Shown: positions 7,433 to 16,673 of the stretch, in pieces
Layout of the letters: every line of letters begins with the position of its first letter
Numbering within the stretch: the first letter of the stretch is position 1
Assembly: GCA_965261165.1 (NCBI GenBank)
Contig: OZ253445.1
Location: 1,612,001-1,676,000 of the forward strand
DNA from: SMWN01 sp965261165
GTDB lineage: Bacteria > Pseudomonadota > Gammaproteobacteria > Eutrophobiales > Eutrophobiaceae
Direction: 5' to 3'
Length of the DNA stretch: 64,000 nt
The notes under the pieces: model-generated
What the model was told of the DNA's origin: nothing
The model's database searches: none
Seen by the model: only the letters and a program-made list of their open reading frames with translations
Made by a program: the position numbers and the translations under genes

Positions 7433-8689
7433 CTATTCACGAATATGACCATCACCGATGACAATATATTTTTGAGATGTTAAGCCTTCCAGACCGACAG
7501 GGCCGCGGGCATGAAATTTATCGGTACTAATACCGATTTCAGCACCCAAACCATATTCAAAACCATCTGCAAAGCGGGATGAAGCATTGACCATGACGGA
7601 AGAGGAATCAACTTCGCGAAGGAACCGGTCTGCATTGTCTTTATCCTCGGTAACAATGACATCAGTGTGATCTGAGCTATATTCATCTATATGTTTCATG
7701 GCTTCTTCTAGTCCACTAACAATACGCAATGACATGATCGGTGCTAGGTATTCTGTATGGTAGTCTTCATCTGTTGCTAGCTTGATGTCAGGTAATATTT
7801 TAAGTGATGCTCCATCGCCTCTTATTTCGACATTGGCTTCTTTGTATAAAGGGGCTAATTTTTTAAGAGCATCCTCGGCGACACTTTCCGCTACTAACAA
7901 ACATTCCATGGCGTTACATGTTCCATAACGTTGAGTCTTGGCGTTGTAGGCAACTTTGATTGCTTTATCCATATCAGCATGATCGTCAATATAAACATGA
8001 CAGATGCCATCAAGATGTTTAATTACTGGCATGTGCGCCTCTTTACTGACGCGTTCGATCAGTCCCTTACCACCACGCGGGATGACGACATCAACATATT
8101 CATGCATGGTAAGCAATTCGCCAACTGCAGCACGATCTGTTGTTTCGATCACCTGTGCGGCATCTCCAGGTAACCCACAAGCTTTCAAGCCTTCTTTGAT
8201 CAGGACAACAATAGCTTGGTTTGAATTGGTGGCTTCTGAACCTCCGCGCAAGATGGCGGCATTACCAGATTTAAGACAAAGTGCGGCGGCATCTGCTGTC
8301 ACATTAGGTCGTGACTCGTAAATAATACCAATCACGCCTAAGGGTACGCGCATACGTCCAACCTTTATTCCAGAAGACATCTCTTCCATGGTTGGTATTT
8401 CACCGATGACATCAGACAGTTCGGCTATCTGACGTAGTCCTTCTGCCATTGCTTCTATTCTTGCAGGGGTCAGCTCAAGTCGGTCGAATAAGGCAGCATT
8501 TAGGCCATTGGCTTTACCTGCTGCAAGATCTAATGCATTGGTGTCCAGTAATTTTGCCTGTGACTCGATAATCAAATCAGCAATTTTTAAGAGTGCATTA
8601 TTCTTAGTGTCGGTATCCGTTTTCGCCATAACACGAGAAGCTGCTCTGGCGCGTTTGCCGATATCTTGCATGTATTCTTTAATATTCAT
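7433..8689 (-). CDS. proA: Gamma-glutamyl phosphate reductase
   Basis: NADPH-dependent reduction of gamma-glutamyl phosphate to the semialdehyde, the second step of proline synthesis. 418 residues, typical length. The active-site Cys lies in QRYGTCNAMECLLV; the dehydrogenase fold shows GVIGIIYESRPNVTAD and ILRGGSEA. It lies between holA and nadD on the same strand. proB is not in the window. Confidence 0.96.
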   Translation of the reverse strand: MNIKEYMQDIGKRARAASRVMAKTDTDTKNNALLKIADLIIESQAKLLDTNALDLAAGKANGLNAALFDRLELTPARIEAMAEGLRQIAELSDVIGEIPTMEEMSSGIKVGRMRVPLGVIGIIYESRPNVTADAAALCLKSGNAAILRGGSEATNSNQAIVVLIKEGLKACGLPGDAAQVIETTDRAAVGELLTMHEYVDVVIPRGGKGLIERVSKEAHMPVIKHLDGICHVYIDDHADMDKAIKVAYNAKTQRYGTCNAMECLLVAESVAEDALKKLAPLYKEANVEIRGDGASLKILPDIKLATDEDYHTEYLAPIMSLRIVSGLEEAMKHIDEYSSDHTDVIVTEDKDNADRFLREVDSSSVMVNASSRFADGFEYGLGAEIGISTDKFHARGPVGLEGLTSQKYIVIGDGHIRE

Positions 8690-8713
8690 TTTCTTAATCG
8701 TTGTTATGAGATC

Positions 8714-9760
8714 TTAATTTATATGTATATCGGCACTTAAAGTGTTGGTGTTATGCCCAGAAAAGGCCAACAGTAAGTCTAGCATGGCATCCCAGGCAGT
8801 ATGTTTTTCTGCGCTTTTAATTGTTTTATCCAAGGCATTGGCTTGCTTTAATAATTCATATAATTTTTTTAAATCATGCCTGTATAAAATGGATTTAATC
8901 GCCTGCTTACGTTTGTTGTCTCGAATTCGATAGTCAGCAAATAATTTATCCAGCGCAACATTATTACTTAAATGATAGCCTATGGTACACAGTCGTCGGT
9001 AATCCCACATTAGTGCGCCATAAATAGCCATCGGATCCATGCCTTCACTTTTAAGGCCATCTAACATTCTGACTAGGCGCTTTGTTTCATTCGCATAAGC
9101 ACATTCGATGAGATTGAAAACATTAAAACGTGCGCTATCTGTTACAGCAGAGATAACGTCATCGACAGTGATTTCATCTCTCTCTACCAGCAAGCACAGC
9201 TTATGAATTTCCTGACTGGCTGCGAGCATGTTTCCTTCAACACGATTAGCGATTAGCTGTGCAGCATCCTTGGCAATTCGTTTCTGATGTTTTTGTGCTC
9301 GCTGACTTATCCAATTGGGCAATTTATCTGCATCAATAGGCCAGATTCTTGTGGTTACACCAATTTTGTCCAGAGATTTATACCACTTACTTTTTTGCAT
9401 TTGTTTCTCTAGTTTGTTACAGGTAATAAGTAAAATATTCTCACCCGCAAGTTGTTCGGCGTATTCAGTTAAAACTTTTCCGCCTTCACGCCCAGGTTTG
9501 CTTGACCCCATACGTAATTCAATCAAACGTGTGCTGGCAAACAATGACATGCTGGCGTTTTCTTCAATCAATTTGTTCCAGTCGAAGCCAGTGGTAACAT
9601 CAAGCACAATGCGTTCTTCTACTCCTGCTTTTCTGGCTTTGCATCGTATGAAATCTGAAGCTTCATTGAGTTGTAGTGGCTCATCACCACTGAGCAGATA
9701 GATCGGGGAAAGTCCTTTTCGTTCAATCTCGGCAGGCAATTGTTCTACCCTTACTTGCAT
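8714..9760 (-). CDS. holA: DNA polymerase III subunit delta
   Basis: The delta subunit opens the beta sliding clamp as part of the clamp loader. 348 residues, with the N-terminal YLLSGDEPLQLNEA signature and the conserved RIWPIDADKLPNWI region, and C-terminal collar-domain helices. The start codon overlaps the lptE stop by one base (TAATG), the standard lptE-holA coupling. Intact. Confidence 0.93.
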   Translation of the reverse strand: MQVRVEQLPAEIERKGLSPIYLLSGDEPLQLNEASDFIRCKARKAGVEERIVLDVTTGFDWNKLIEENASMSLFASTRLIELRMGSSKPGREGGKVLTEYAEQLAGENILLITCNKLEKQMQKSKWYKSLDKIGVTTRIWPIDADKLPNWISQRAQKHQKRIAKDAAQLIANRVEGNMLAASQEIHKLCLLVERDEITVDDVISAVTDSARFNVFNLIECAYANETKRLVRMLDGLKSEGMDPMAIYGALMWDYRRLCTIGYHLSNNVALDKLFADYRIRDNKRKQAIKSILYRHDLKKLYELLKQANALDKTIKSAEKHTAWDAMLDLLLAFSGHNTNTLSADIHIN

Positions 9761-10275
9761 TACTGAGCGGCAGCTCTCAGGCGTCTGAGTACGGAAACAG
9801 CGACTTGTTTGGCAATATCTTGTTTTAGTATTGCTTCTTCTTCGATTTTGCCCAAAATAGCGCCTTGATTAAAGGTAAAACCGCGCACCGCCGAGATAGA
9901 TTCGGTGCTGGTTGTCACGCCCTCGCTCTTGTCAACAATCTCAAGTGTAGCGGTGTAGGTAATTTCATATTCTTCCGCCTTGCCTGTGGTCGGTGAAACA
10001 GATAAAACTTTTGAATGAAAAGATTCGTTACTCAAAGTGATTATGTAATCTGCATCTACTGCACTGGTGACAGGTTCTGTTCCAGCATCTGTTAATTGTT
10101 GTCTTACTTCTGCAGCAAGGATGTTGGCACCCAAAGATTGGATATAGATGCCTACATCTTGTAGTACTTGCTGGTTTGCCCCTCTAAGTTGGAAACCACA
10201 GGCACTCAGCCCTACCAATAGAAAGGCAAGGCTCACAATAGCGCCTCTATTGAATGGTGTCATTATTGGCTTCAT
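9760..10275 (-). CDS. lptE: LPS-assembly lipoprotein LptE
   Basis: Outer-membrane lipoprotein that plugs LptD and helps insert lipopolysaccharide. 171 residues; signal peptide to about residue 25, lipobox LSAC with Cys26, followed by GFQLRG, the typical start of mature LptE. It lies between leuS and holA, the conserved location. Presence of LptE implies an LPS outer membrane. Intact. Confidence 0.93.
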   Translation of the reverse strand: MKPIMTPFNRGAIVSLAFLLVGLSACGFQLRGANQQVLQDVGIYIQSLGANILAAEVRQQLTDAGTEPVTSAVDADYIITLSNESFHSKVLSVSPTTGKAEEYEITYTATLEIVDKSEGVTTSTESISAVRGFTFNQGAILGKIEEEAILKQDIAKQVAVSVLRRLRAAAQ

Positions 10276-10311
10276 CTAATATTTCCAAGTAGCTTGTATA
10301 GCCCTAGCTTA

Positions 10312-12882
10312 TTATGAAATGACGATATTCACCAACCGTCTAGGCACAACAATGACTTTTCTAATCTCTTTGTCAACAATAAACTTTTGTACGTTTTCAT
10401 CAGAAATGGCTGATTTTTCAATCTGTTTATTATCTGCGTCCGTAGCAACGGTAATTTTTGCCCGCAATTTTCCATTCACCTGCACCATAAGCTGCAACTC
10501 ATTTTGTACCAGTGCGGCGGCGTCAATCTCAGGCCAAGCTGCGTTTATCAGCGGCTGTGTGTGCCCAAACTCATGCCATAGGGCATCGGTGATGTGTGGG
10601 ACTATAGGGGATAAGAGTAATATAGATGTCTCCAGTCCTTCTCGTATAATCGCACGACCATTATCGGAGTCATCTTTTGCCTGAGACAAGGCATTGCTTA
10701 ATTCCATAATGGCGGCAATAGCAGTATTGAACGTATAGCGGCGACCAATGTCGTCATTTACCTTAGCAATAGTGGTATGAATTTTAAGGCGTAATTTCTT
10801 CTGCTCGTCAGTCATCTCATCTTTTTTCAACTCAGGGACATTGTCTGTTTCGAGATGTGTAACAGATAATTTCCAAAGTCTCTTCAGAAAACGATGTGCG
10901 CCCTCAACCCCGGCATCAGACCACTCCAGACTTTGCTCGGGTGGTGCAGCAAACATGGTGTAAAGGCGAACTGTATCGGCACCATAACGATCAATCAGAC
11001 CTTGAGGGTCAACACCATTATTTTTGGATTTGGACATCTTTTCAACACCGCCAATAGATACTTTCTGACCATCTGCATGTAAGGTCGCTCGGATAGCGGC
11101 GCCTTTATCGCCGTGCTCGACCGCGACATCAGCCGGATTAAACCAATCTTTGGAGCCATCATCATTGATGCGGTAATAGGTTTCAGCGACGACCATGCCT
11201 TGTGTTAGTAATTTACTGAAAGGCTCATCATTTTCTACCAGCCCTTCATCTCTTATGAGCTTGTTAAAAAAACGAGCGTAGAGTAAGTGCAGAATGGCAT
11301 GTTCAATACCACCGATATATTGATCAACTGGCAACCAGTATTTGGCGCGTTCGTCCAGCATTGACTCGGATGCATCAGGACAGCAATAGCGAGCGTAATA
11401 CCAGCTAGATTCGAAGAACGTGTCAAAGGTATCTGTTTCACGAATGTCACCATCACCAAGATCGTAAAAAGTTGTCATTTTCTTCAGAGGTGAGCCAGAG
11501 CCATCAACGACAACATCCTCTGGAAGACGAACAGGAAATTCAGAGGCTGTTTTTACCTCGCCATTGGCATCGGTAATAATTGGAATTGGACAACCCCAAT
11601 ATCGTTGCCGAGAAACCCCCCAATCACGTAAACGATAATTGACCTGTTTTTCGCCTTTGTTATGTTGCTTCAGCCAATCAGCGGTCGCATTGAATGCATC
11701 TTCCGAACCTAGTCCATCAAAAGGCCCTGAATTTTTGAGAATGCCTTTTTCAGTATAAGCTTCTTCTTCGATATTGCAGTCAGAACCATCAGTGCTGAAA
11801 ATAACCTGTTTACGTCCAATGCCATATTTCTCAGCAAATTCCCAATCACGTTGATCATGTCCAGGGACGGCCATTACCGCGCCAGTGCCGTAGCCCATGA
11901 GCACGAAATTTGCCACATATAGAGGAACCGTATCACCACTAACCGGATGAATCACATTGAGTCCCAAGGCTAAGCCATTTTTTTCCATGGTCTCCATTTC
12001 AGCCTCAGTGATGCCGCCGCCTTTCTTGCATTCTTCAATGAAATCCGCCAATTCTGGATTGGTCTCAGAGGCCTTCAGGCTTAGCGGGTGTTCGGCCGCG
12101 ACAGCGACATAGGTGACGCCCATTAAGGTATCAGGCCGCGTAGTATAAATGCCGATCTTCTCCTCGCTATTCTCAAGCTGAAAATCCATTTGCACGCCTT
12201 CGGAGCGACCTATCCAGTTGCGCTGTTGTGTTAGGACACGATCTGGCCAGCCAGGGAGTTTATCCAGATCGTCCAGTAATTCCTGCGCATAGTCTGTAAT
12301 ACGGAGAAACCATTGTTCAATAATGCGTTTCTCTACAATCGCGCCCGAGCGCCAACCCTTGCCACCAATCACTTGCTCATTGGCCAGAACGGTCTGATCC
12401 ACAGGATCCCAGTTTACCGTAGCAGTTTTACGATAGGCTAGGCCCTTGCCTACCAAACGTGTGAATAACCATTGCTCCCATTTGTAATAATCCGGATCGC
12501 AGGTAGCTAATTCACGATCCCAATCATAAGCAAACCCCAAGCGTTTCAATTGAGTCTTCATATATTCAATATTTGAGCGCGTCCATTCAGCTGGCGGCAT
12601 GTTGCTCTTGATCGCAGCATTTTCTGCCGGTAGACCAAAGGCATCCCACCCCATCGGCTGCATGACATTTTTACCCTGCATCCGTTGATAACGCGAGATA
12701 ACATCACCAATGGTGTAGTTTCTGACATGCCCCATGTGTAACTTGCCACTGGGATAGGGAAACATGGATAGGCAGTAGAATTTTTCCCTAGAAGGATTTT
12801 CTGTGGCTTTGAAGGCCTGGGTGTTATCCCAGTTTTTCTGAACGTTTTTTTCTATACTTGAGGGGTCGTAATGCTGATCCAT
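10312..12882 (-). CDS. leuS: Leucine--tRNA ligase
   Basis: Charges tRNA-Leu. 856 residues, close to the 860 usual in this class. HIGH motif in the form HMGH (SGKLHMGHVRNYTIGD), and KMSKS in VEKMSKSKNNGVDP; the CP1 editing domain includes IYTTRPDTLMGVTYVA. The C-terminal anticodon and tail domains are present. First gene of a leftward run leuS-lptE-holA-proA-nadD-rsfS. Intact. Confidence 0.98.
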   Translation of the reverse strand: MDQHYDPSSIEKNVQKNWDNTQAFKATENPSREKFYCLSMFPYPSGKLHMGHVRNYTIGDVISRYQRMQGKNVMQPMGWDAFGLPAENAAIKSNMPPAEWTRSNIEYMKTQLKRLGFAYDWDRELATCDPDYYKWEQWLFTRLVGKGLAYRKTATVNWDPVDQTVLANEQVIGGKGWRSGAIVEKRIIEQWFLRITDYAQELLDDLDKLPGWPDRVLTQQRNWIGRSEGVQMDFQLENSEEKIGIYTTRPDTLMGVTYVAVAAEHPLSLKASETNPELADFIEECKKGGGITEAEMETMEKNGLALGLNVIHPVSGDTVPLYVANFVLMGYGTGAVMAVPGHDQRDWEFAEKYGIGRKQVIFSTDGSDCNIEEEAYTEKGILKNSGPFDGLGSEDAFNATADWLKQHNKGEKQVNYRLRDWGVSRQRYWGCPIPIITDANGEVKTASEFPVRLPEDVVVDGSGSPLKKMTTFYDLGDGDIRETDTFDTFFESSWYYARYCCPDASESMLDERAKYWLPVDQYIGGIEHAILHLLYARFFNKLIRDEGLVENDEPFSKLLTQGMVVAETYYRINDDGSKDWFNPADVAVEHGDKGAAIRATLHADGQKVSIGGVEKMSKSKNNGVDPQGLIDRYGADTVRLYTMFAAPPEQSLEWSDAGVEGAHRFLKRLWKLSVTHLETDNVPELKKDEMTDEQKKLRLKIHTTIAKVNDDIGRRYTFNTAIAAIMELSNALSQAKDDSDNGRAIIREGLETSILLLSPIVPHITDALWHEFGHTQPLINAAWPEIDAAALVQNELQLMVQVNGKLRAKITVATDADNKQIEKSAISDENVQKFIVDKEIRKVIVVPRRLVNIVIS

Positions 12883-13048
12883 GGGTCGATAATATCTTAA
12901 CTTGGCTTATTATTAAAAGCCGCAAGGATACAGCAGGTGGCGTTGTGCTCACAAGGTAAGCACGGAAAAATACCTTAAGGAAGGCCTGATTAATTAAATA
13001 GTCAGGCATTCTATGAAAAGAAGGCCCGACTATTGTATTACTAACAGC

Positions 13049-13315
13049 TTATTTATCTGAGATGGACAGATTATCTATATTTTTTTCAACAATCAATGCA
13101 CCGATTCCACGAACCTCAGCGAGTTCTTCCACCGATTTGAAACCATCGTTTTGTTCACGATAAGCAATAATGGCATCTGCACGTGTTTCGCCAACCCCTT
13201 TAATCGACATCATTAAAGATTCCTTATCAGCAGTGTTGATATTGATCGTTTCAGCAAATAAAAATGTTGGGATTAAAAGACAAATAGCGAGTAGTATTTT
13301 TTTGAATATTTCCAT
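13049..13315 (-). CDS. ComEA-like helix-hairpin-helix protein
   Basis: Small exported DNA-binding protein of the ComEA type. 88 residues: signal peptide (IFKKILLAICLLIPTFLFA), then a ComEA HhH module starting ININTADKESL with the two hairpins GVGETRADAIIAYR and VRGIGALIVEKN. In gammaproteobacteria such short ComEA proteins bind incoming DNA in the periplasm or act as general HhH proteins. dprA at 53158 is another competence-linked gene in the window. Intact. Confidence 0.85.
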   Translation of the reverse strand: MEIFKKILLAICLLIPTFLFAETININTADKESLMMSIKGVGETRADAIIAYREQNDGFKSVEELAEVRGIGALIVEKNIDNLSISDK

Positions 13316-13459
13316 ATGTGTTCTCCTAAACTAGAACTAGACTATAAAAATTCCATGTGGCTACATTACCTTGCAGCTGGCTTAATCCTAGCGTAGATAT
13401 TTAATTTTTAGAATACTCCAGATGGGGTAAATTTAGGGAATATCTGATTATAAAGACTT

Positions 13460-13545
13460 GGGGCTATCCCAGATAACTCAAACAATAAGGGGTTATCATG
13501 AGCGGTGTGCGAGTCATTTAAGCCACTATAAACACTGAACCCTGA
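13460..13545 (+). mobile_element. 5' end of an IS1595-type element
   Basis: GGGGCTATCCCAGATAAC (13460-13477), then an AAGGGGTTATCATGAGC segment and CGAGTCATTTAAGCCACTATAAAC, match the left end and the transposase start of the copy at 15035. The reading frame stops within a few codons. No matching right end was found before the metK terminus at 13605, so only a stub remains. Confidence 0.65.
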
Positions 13546-13604
13546 CGTAATTAATAGCCTATTCTGTTCCTCATACATACGGCACCAAATACAAAAAATG
13601 CTGG

Positions 13605-14762
13605 CTAGCCGAGATCCGATCTCAAAACCTCAGCCTTATCCACGTTCTCCCATGGGAGAGCAATATCCATCCGCCCAAAATGCCCATACGCTGCTGTCGG
13701 TTTATAAATAGGTCGCAACAGATCTAGCATACTAATGATGCCCTTAGGTTGAAGATCAAAATGCTCTCTTACTGCCGCAACTAATTTAGATTCATCAACT
13801 GTCCCTGTACCAAAAGTCTCAATACTGATCGAAATCGGTTCAGCCACACCAATCGCATAAGACGCTTGTACTTCGCACTTGGAAGCCAGACCCGCAGCTA
13901 CAATATTCTTTGCCACATAACGTAAAGCATAGGCCGCGGAGCGATCTACCTTGGAAGGATCTTTGCCCGAGAAGGCACCGCCACCGTGACGCGCCATGCC
14001 GCCATAAGTATCAACAATAATTTTACGACCCGTCAAACCACAATCACCAACAGGACCACCGATGACAAAACGTTCAGTTGGATTAATGTGGTATAGAGTT
14101 TTCTCGTGCAGCCATTTTTCAGGTATTACAGGTTTAATAATTTCTTCCATCACGGCTTCGCGCAGATCTTCTATACTAATGTCATCAGTGTGCTGCGTAG
14201 ATAAAACTACGGCATCAGTTGCAACGGGCTGGTCATCTTCGTAGCGGAACGTTACCTGACTTTTGGCATCAGGACGTAACCAGCTTAATGTGTCATTTTT
14301 TCTGACCTCGGCCTGTTTACGTACCAGACGATGAGCATAATCAATCGGTGCTGGCATTAAAGTATCTGTTTCATTACAGGCAAAACCAAACATCAGGCCC
14401 TGATCTCCCGCGCCCTGTTCCTTGTCTTCACCTTCATCCACACCCATAGCAATGTCATCTGACTGTTTATCCAATGCCACCATGACATTGCAACTATGGC
14501 CATCGAAACCAAGAGCGGGATCGTTATAACCGATTTCATTGATAGTCTCTCGAACAATAGATTCCAAATTGACATCGGCTTCTGTTGTTATTTCACCGGC
14601 AATCACAGCCAGACCAGTGGTTACCAATGTTTCACAGGCGATCCTTGATTTTAGATCTTGTGCGAATATCGCGTCAACAATTGCATCTGAAACCTGATCA
14701 GCAACCTTATCCGGGTGTCCCTCAGAGACAGATTCTGAAGTAAATAAATAATCCTTTTTCAT
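13605..14762 (-). CDS. metK: S-adenosylmethionine synthase
   Basis: Makes S-adenosylmethionine from methionine and ATP. Starting at the ATG at 14760-14762 (MKKDYLFTSESVSEGHPDK) it has 385 residues, the normal length; the open frame extends 33 codons upstream, but that extension is unlike the family and reaches towards IS debris. Motifs: SVSEGHPDKVADQ, GAGDQGLMFGFA, and GGGAFSGKDPSKVDRS. Upstream sequence holds an ISNCY-type remnant; no SAM riboswitch was recognised. Intact. Confidence 0.97.
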   Translation of the reverse strand: MKKDYLFTSESVSEGHPDKVADQVSDAIVDAIFAQDLKSRIACETLVTTGLAVIAGEITTEADVNLESIVRETINEIGYNDPALGFDGHSCNVMVALDKQSDDIAMGVDEGEDKEQGAGDQGLMFGFACNETDTLMPAPIDYAHRLVRKQAEVRKNDTLSWLRPDAKSQVTFRYEDDQPVATDAVVLSTQHTDDISIEDLREAVMEEIIKPVIPEKWLHEKTLYHINPTERFVIGGPVGDCGLTGRKIIVDTYGGMARHGGGAFSGKDPSKVDRSAAYALRYVAKNIVAAGLASKCEVQASYAIGVAEPISISIETFGTGTVDESKLVAAVREHFDLQPKGIISMLDLLRPIYKPTAAYGHFGRMDIALPWENVDKAEVLRSDLG

Positions 14763-14861
14763 GTATCTTAATACCTGTCGCTGCGTTTTAATCTTGCTAG
14801 AATTGGATGAGCAGCGCAGTTTAACTGATTGCGGCGCGATTGACGATAGCATGATGGCCAT

Positions 14862-15025
14862 TGTTAGCCCAAAGCTAAAATATCCCCTTTTGATGGATCA
14901 CCGCATGATTGTTTTCAGGCGTGCGCACCGCGTTGCACTTTAAAATTGTCTTTAATTATCTTTATTGATGATGCTACCAGTCGGTTACTGTCCTTGCATT
15001 TTGCGCCAGCAGAGACCACAGAGAT
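14862..15025 (+). mobile_element. ISNCY-type transposase remnant, copy 1
   Basis: Translates in pieces as FDGSPHDCFQACAPRCTL and, after a frame change, IIFIDDATSRLLSLHFAPAE-TTE. This is recognisable as the first catalytic-Asp region of an ISNCY-type (integrase-core) transposase. About 160 bp survives and is closely similar to 52742-52895. It is interrupted on its right by the IS1595 copy starting at 15035. Confidence 0.7.
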
Positions 15026-15034
15026 TATGATTTA

Positions 15035-15500
15035 GGGGCTGACCCAGATAACCTAGAAAAGGGTTATCATGAAAAGCCTGCAAAAGAGTCGTTTAAGCCA
15101 TTACAAGCAAGCTCGCCTGAGCGGGCATTTTATCTCGGGATCGACAGCCAGAACTTCGGCCAGTTTGTGCGGCGTGAAGCGCAAGGTTATCCCCGACAGT
15201 ATCGTCTACTCCGACTGCTGGAGAGGCGATAACGTGCTGGATGTGTCCGACTTTCATCATTTCCGCATCACCCATTCCAGGCGGTTTGCCGACCGTCACA
15301 ATCACATCAACGGCATTGAGAATTTCTGGAACCAGGCGAAGCGCCACATGCGCAAATTCAATGGTGTTCCCAAGGTTCAGTTTGGGTTATATTTGAAGGA
15401 ATGTGAGGGGGCGTTTTAATAACAGTGACCCGTCAGCCCAATGACTACAGCTAAGGCAGTGGGTTAGACGTCACCTAAGGTAGTTATCTGGGTCAGCCCC
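15035..15500 (+). mobile_element. IS1595-type element, internally deleted, perfect ends
   Basis: Perfect 18-bp terminal inverted repeats GGGGCTGACCCAGATAAC at 15035-15052 and, inverted, 15483-15500. Flanks ATGATTTA on the left and ATGATTAT on the right look like a slightly decayed 8-bp target duplication, the length expected for IS1595. At 466 bp it is about half the usual size because the middle of the transposase is missing. It sits at the edge of an ISNCY remnant, so it is a nested insertion. Non-autonomous, but the intact ends could be moved by an active relative. Confidence 0.85.
15069..15419 (+). pseudogene. Truncated IS1595-family transposase
   Basis: Encodes 116 residues: the N-terminal MKSLQKSRLSHYKQARL region is joined in frame to the C-terminal IVYSDCWRGDNVLDVSDF, NHINGIENFWNQAKRHMR and GLYLKECEG. 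The central part, with the zinc-binding and first catalytic Asp regions, is deleted. A one-base shift in a G run near 15410 then removes the usual C-terminal tail, which continues in the next frame as RFNNSDPSAQ. Not functional. Confidence 0.8.
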
Positions 15501-15506
15501 ATGATT

Positions 15507-15600
15507 ATTAGCTCCGTTTAATTGTTGTTTGTATCGCTCCTATGGAGCTTGGGATTGTGATTATTTATCTGGCTACAAAGATGTCATCCCTACGGGATTC
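15507..15600. repeat. Palindromic intergenic repeat (GCTCC...GGAGC / CTACAAAG...TACGGGATT)
   Basis: Contains AGCTCCG, CGCTCCTATGGAGC, then GGCTACAAAGATGTCATCCC and TACGGGATT. The same modules occur at 18262-18366 and, in part, at 52903-52928. They resemble a dispersed non-coding repeat family rather than a gene. Confidence 0.5.
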
Positions 15601-15621
15601 TACTTGAACAATCACTTTTAC

Positions 15622-15680
15622 CCCAAATCCTCAGTATAGAGTAGCGCCAGCGCTTCAAGGGCTTTTGTAAATCCCTCTTT
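15622..15680. repeat. 59-bp repeat, left copy
   Basis: CCCAAATCCTCAGTATAGAG and the following AGCGCCAGCGCTTCAAGGGC are repeated almost identically at 16674-16731, in the same orientation. The two copies flank the membrane-protein gene at 15927-16568. The left copy is fused directly to the end of a vapC fragment. Confidence 0.8.
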
Positions 15681-15817
15681 GATCGAGCATGGCCCGCTAT
15701 CATCTGGTCGTAAGGCCCGATAGTTTGGCCGATTTTTTCTAACTCAACTCGAATTTGGCCGGTATGCTGCGCTGCTACGGGGTCGTAATCCAGCACAGTC
15801 AAGCGAGCGGCGAAAAA
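15681..15817 (-). pseudogene. vapC toxin C-terminal fragment
   Basis: The minus strand reads LTVLDYDPVAAQHTGQIR, then VELEKIGQTIGPYDQMIAGH and ARS. This is the C-terminal half of a VapC-type PIN-domain RNase, including the acidic site in IGPYDQMIAGHARS. The N-terminal half (with the first catalytic Asp) is absent, and the last residues are replaced by the 59-bp repeat. No vapB partner was seen. A relic of a toxin-antitoxin module. Confidence 0.75.
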
Positions 15818-15926
15818 TACCTTGTCTTGCTCAGTTATGCTGAGGTCTCAATATAATGGTCTGTTTTTAGCGAAAAAATCGGAAACTTTGGTTCTAAACC
15901 TGATTTATGCAAAGGTCCATTCATGC

Positions 15927-16568
15927 TTATTGTTCTATACGTAATCGCTGACTAATGTGTTCTTTGAGCAGTTCCATTTCTGAATGAGAAAATAATGCGG
16001 TAACCAATAGCATATAATACGCAGAGATTTCTGACAGCTCTTCATAAAAAGCCTGATGTTCGACCACAACCCATTTTCGATCAAATGCATGGCTGAATAC
16101 CAACAGTAAAAAGGCAGCAATCGACAAATACGTGAAGAAATTAGAACGCAAATAAATATCCTTATAAGACCAATAGTGATGATACTCTTTCACTAACATC
16201 GCTATAAGGACAAACTGGGTAACAAAGAAAATCACACGCCCTTCTTCAGCTAGTAAAAAAATGACAACTTGAGGGACATCAAACTTATCAACATCTACCT
16301 CACGAAATACAAAGATAAAACACAAAACAGAAAAAGACGCAAAAATAATACGGGACTGCCCCCTTAGTCGTAATGACGAAATAAAAAATATCAGGCATGA
16401 CAGAAGCAACATCACCACTTGAATGTTTTCTATCCAACTGTTTTCCTTATAAATAAACTCATCATTATTAACCAATACCATAAACACTAAGGTAAGATTA
16501 AGGACAATCAATATAGCCATGACAATGGCATTTCTGGGTGTCATAAAATGTTTGATAATATCCATCAA
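15927..16568 (-). CDS. Six-helix integral membrane protein, function unknown
   Basis: 213 residues with about six hydrophobic segments (roughly residues 12-34, 48-67, 72-90, 98-122, 141-160, 182-196) and charged loops. Motifs that may be conserved: NSWIENIQVVMLL, FREVDVDKFDVP, HAFDRKWVVVEHQ and EELSEISAYYMLL. The acidic and histidine residues near helix ends could form a buried polar site, but no family is claimed. It is flanked by direct copies of a 59-bp repeat and by IS and vapC debris, so it was probably acquired or is cargo. The frame is intact over 642 bp, against the decay around it, which suggests retained function. Confidence 0.75.
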   Translation of the reverse strand: MMDIIKHFMTPRNAIVMAILIVLNLTLVFMVLVNNDEFIYKENSWIENIQVVMLLLSCLIFFISSLRLRGQSRIIFASFSVLCFIFVFREVDVDKFDVPQVVIFLLAEEGRVIFFVTQFVLIAMLVKEYHHYWSYKDIYLRSNFFTYLSIAAFLLLVFSHAFDRKWVVVEHQAFYEELSEISAYYMLLVTALFSHSEMELLKEHISQRLRIEQ

Positions 16569-16673
16569 GCCCTCAAATAATAACCCTTATTGAGTAGCGC
16601 CAAGCCACTCGCCAATCAATATTTCTTTGAATGTTACAATGAGTCCTTAGCATAAACTGAGCAAGACAAGGCA

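Noticed and set aside
10319..10684. 121-codon plus-strand frame opposite leuS
   Set aside because: Antisense shadow of an intact essential gene; no ribosome site or family resemblance.
14763..14860. SAM riboswitch upstream of metK
   Set aside because: No recognisable conserved core or terminator; the region beyond is an ISNCY remnant.
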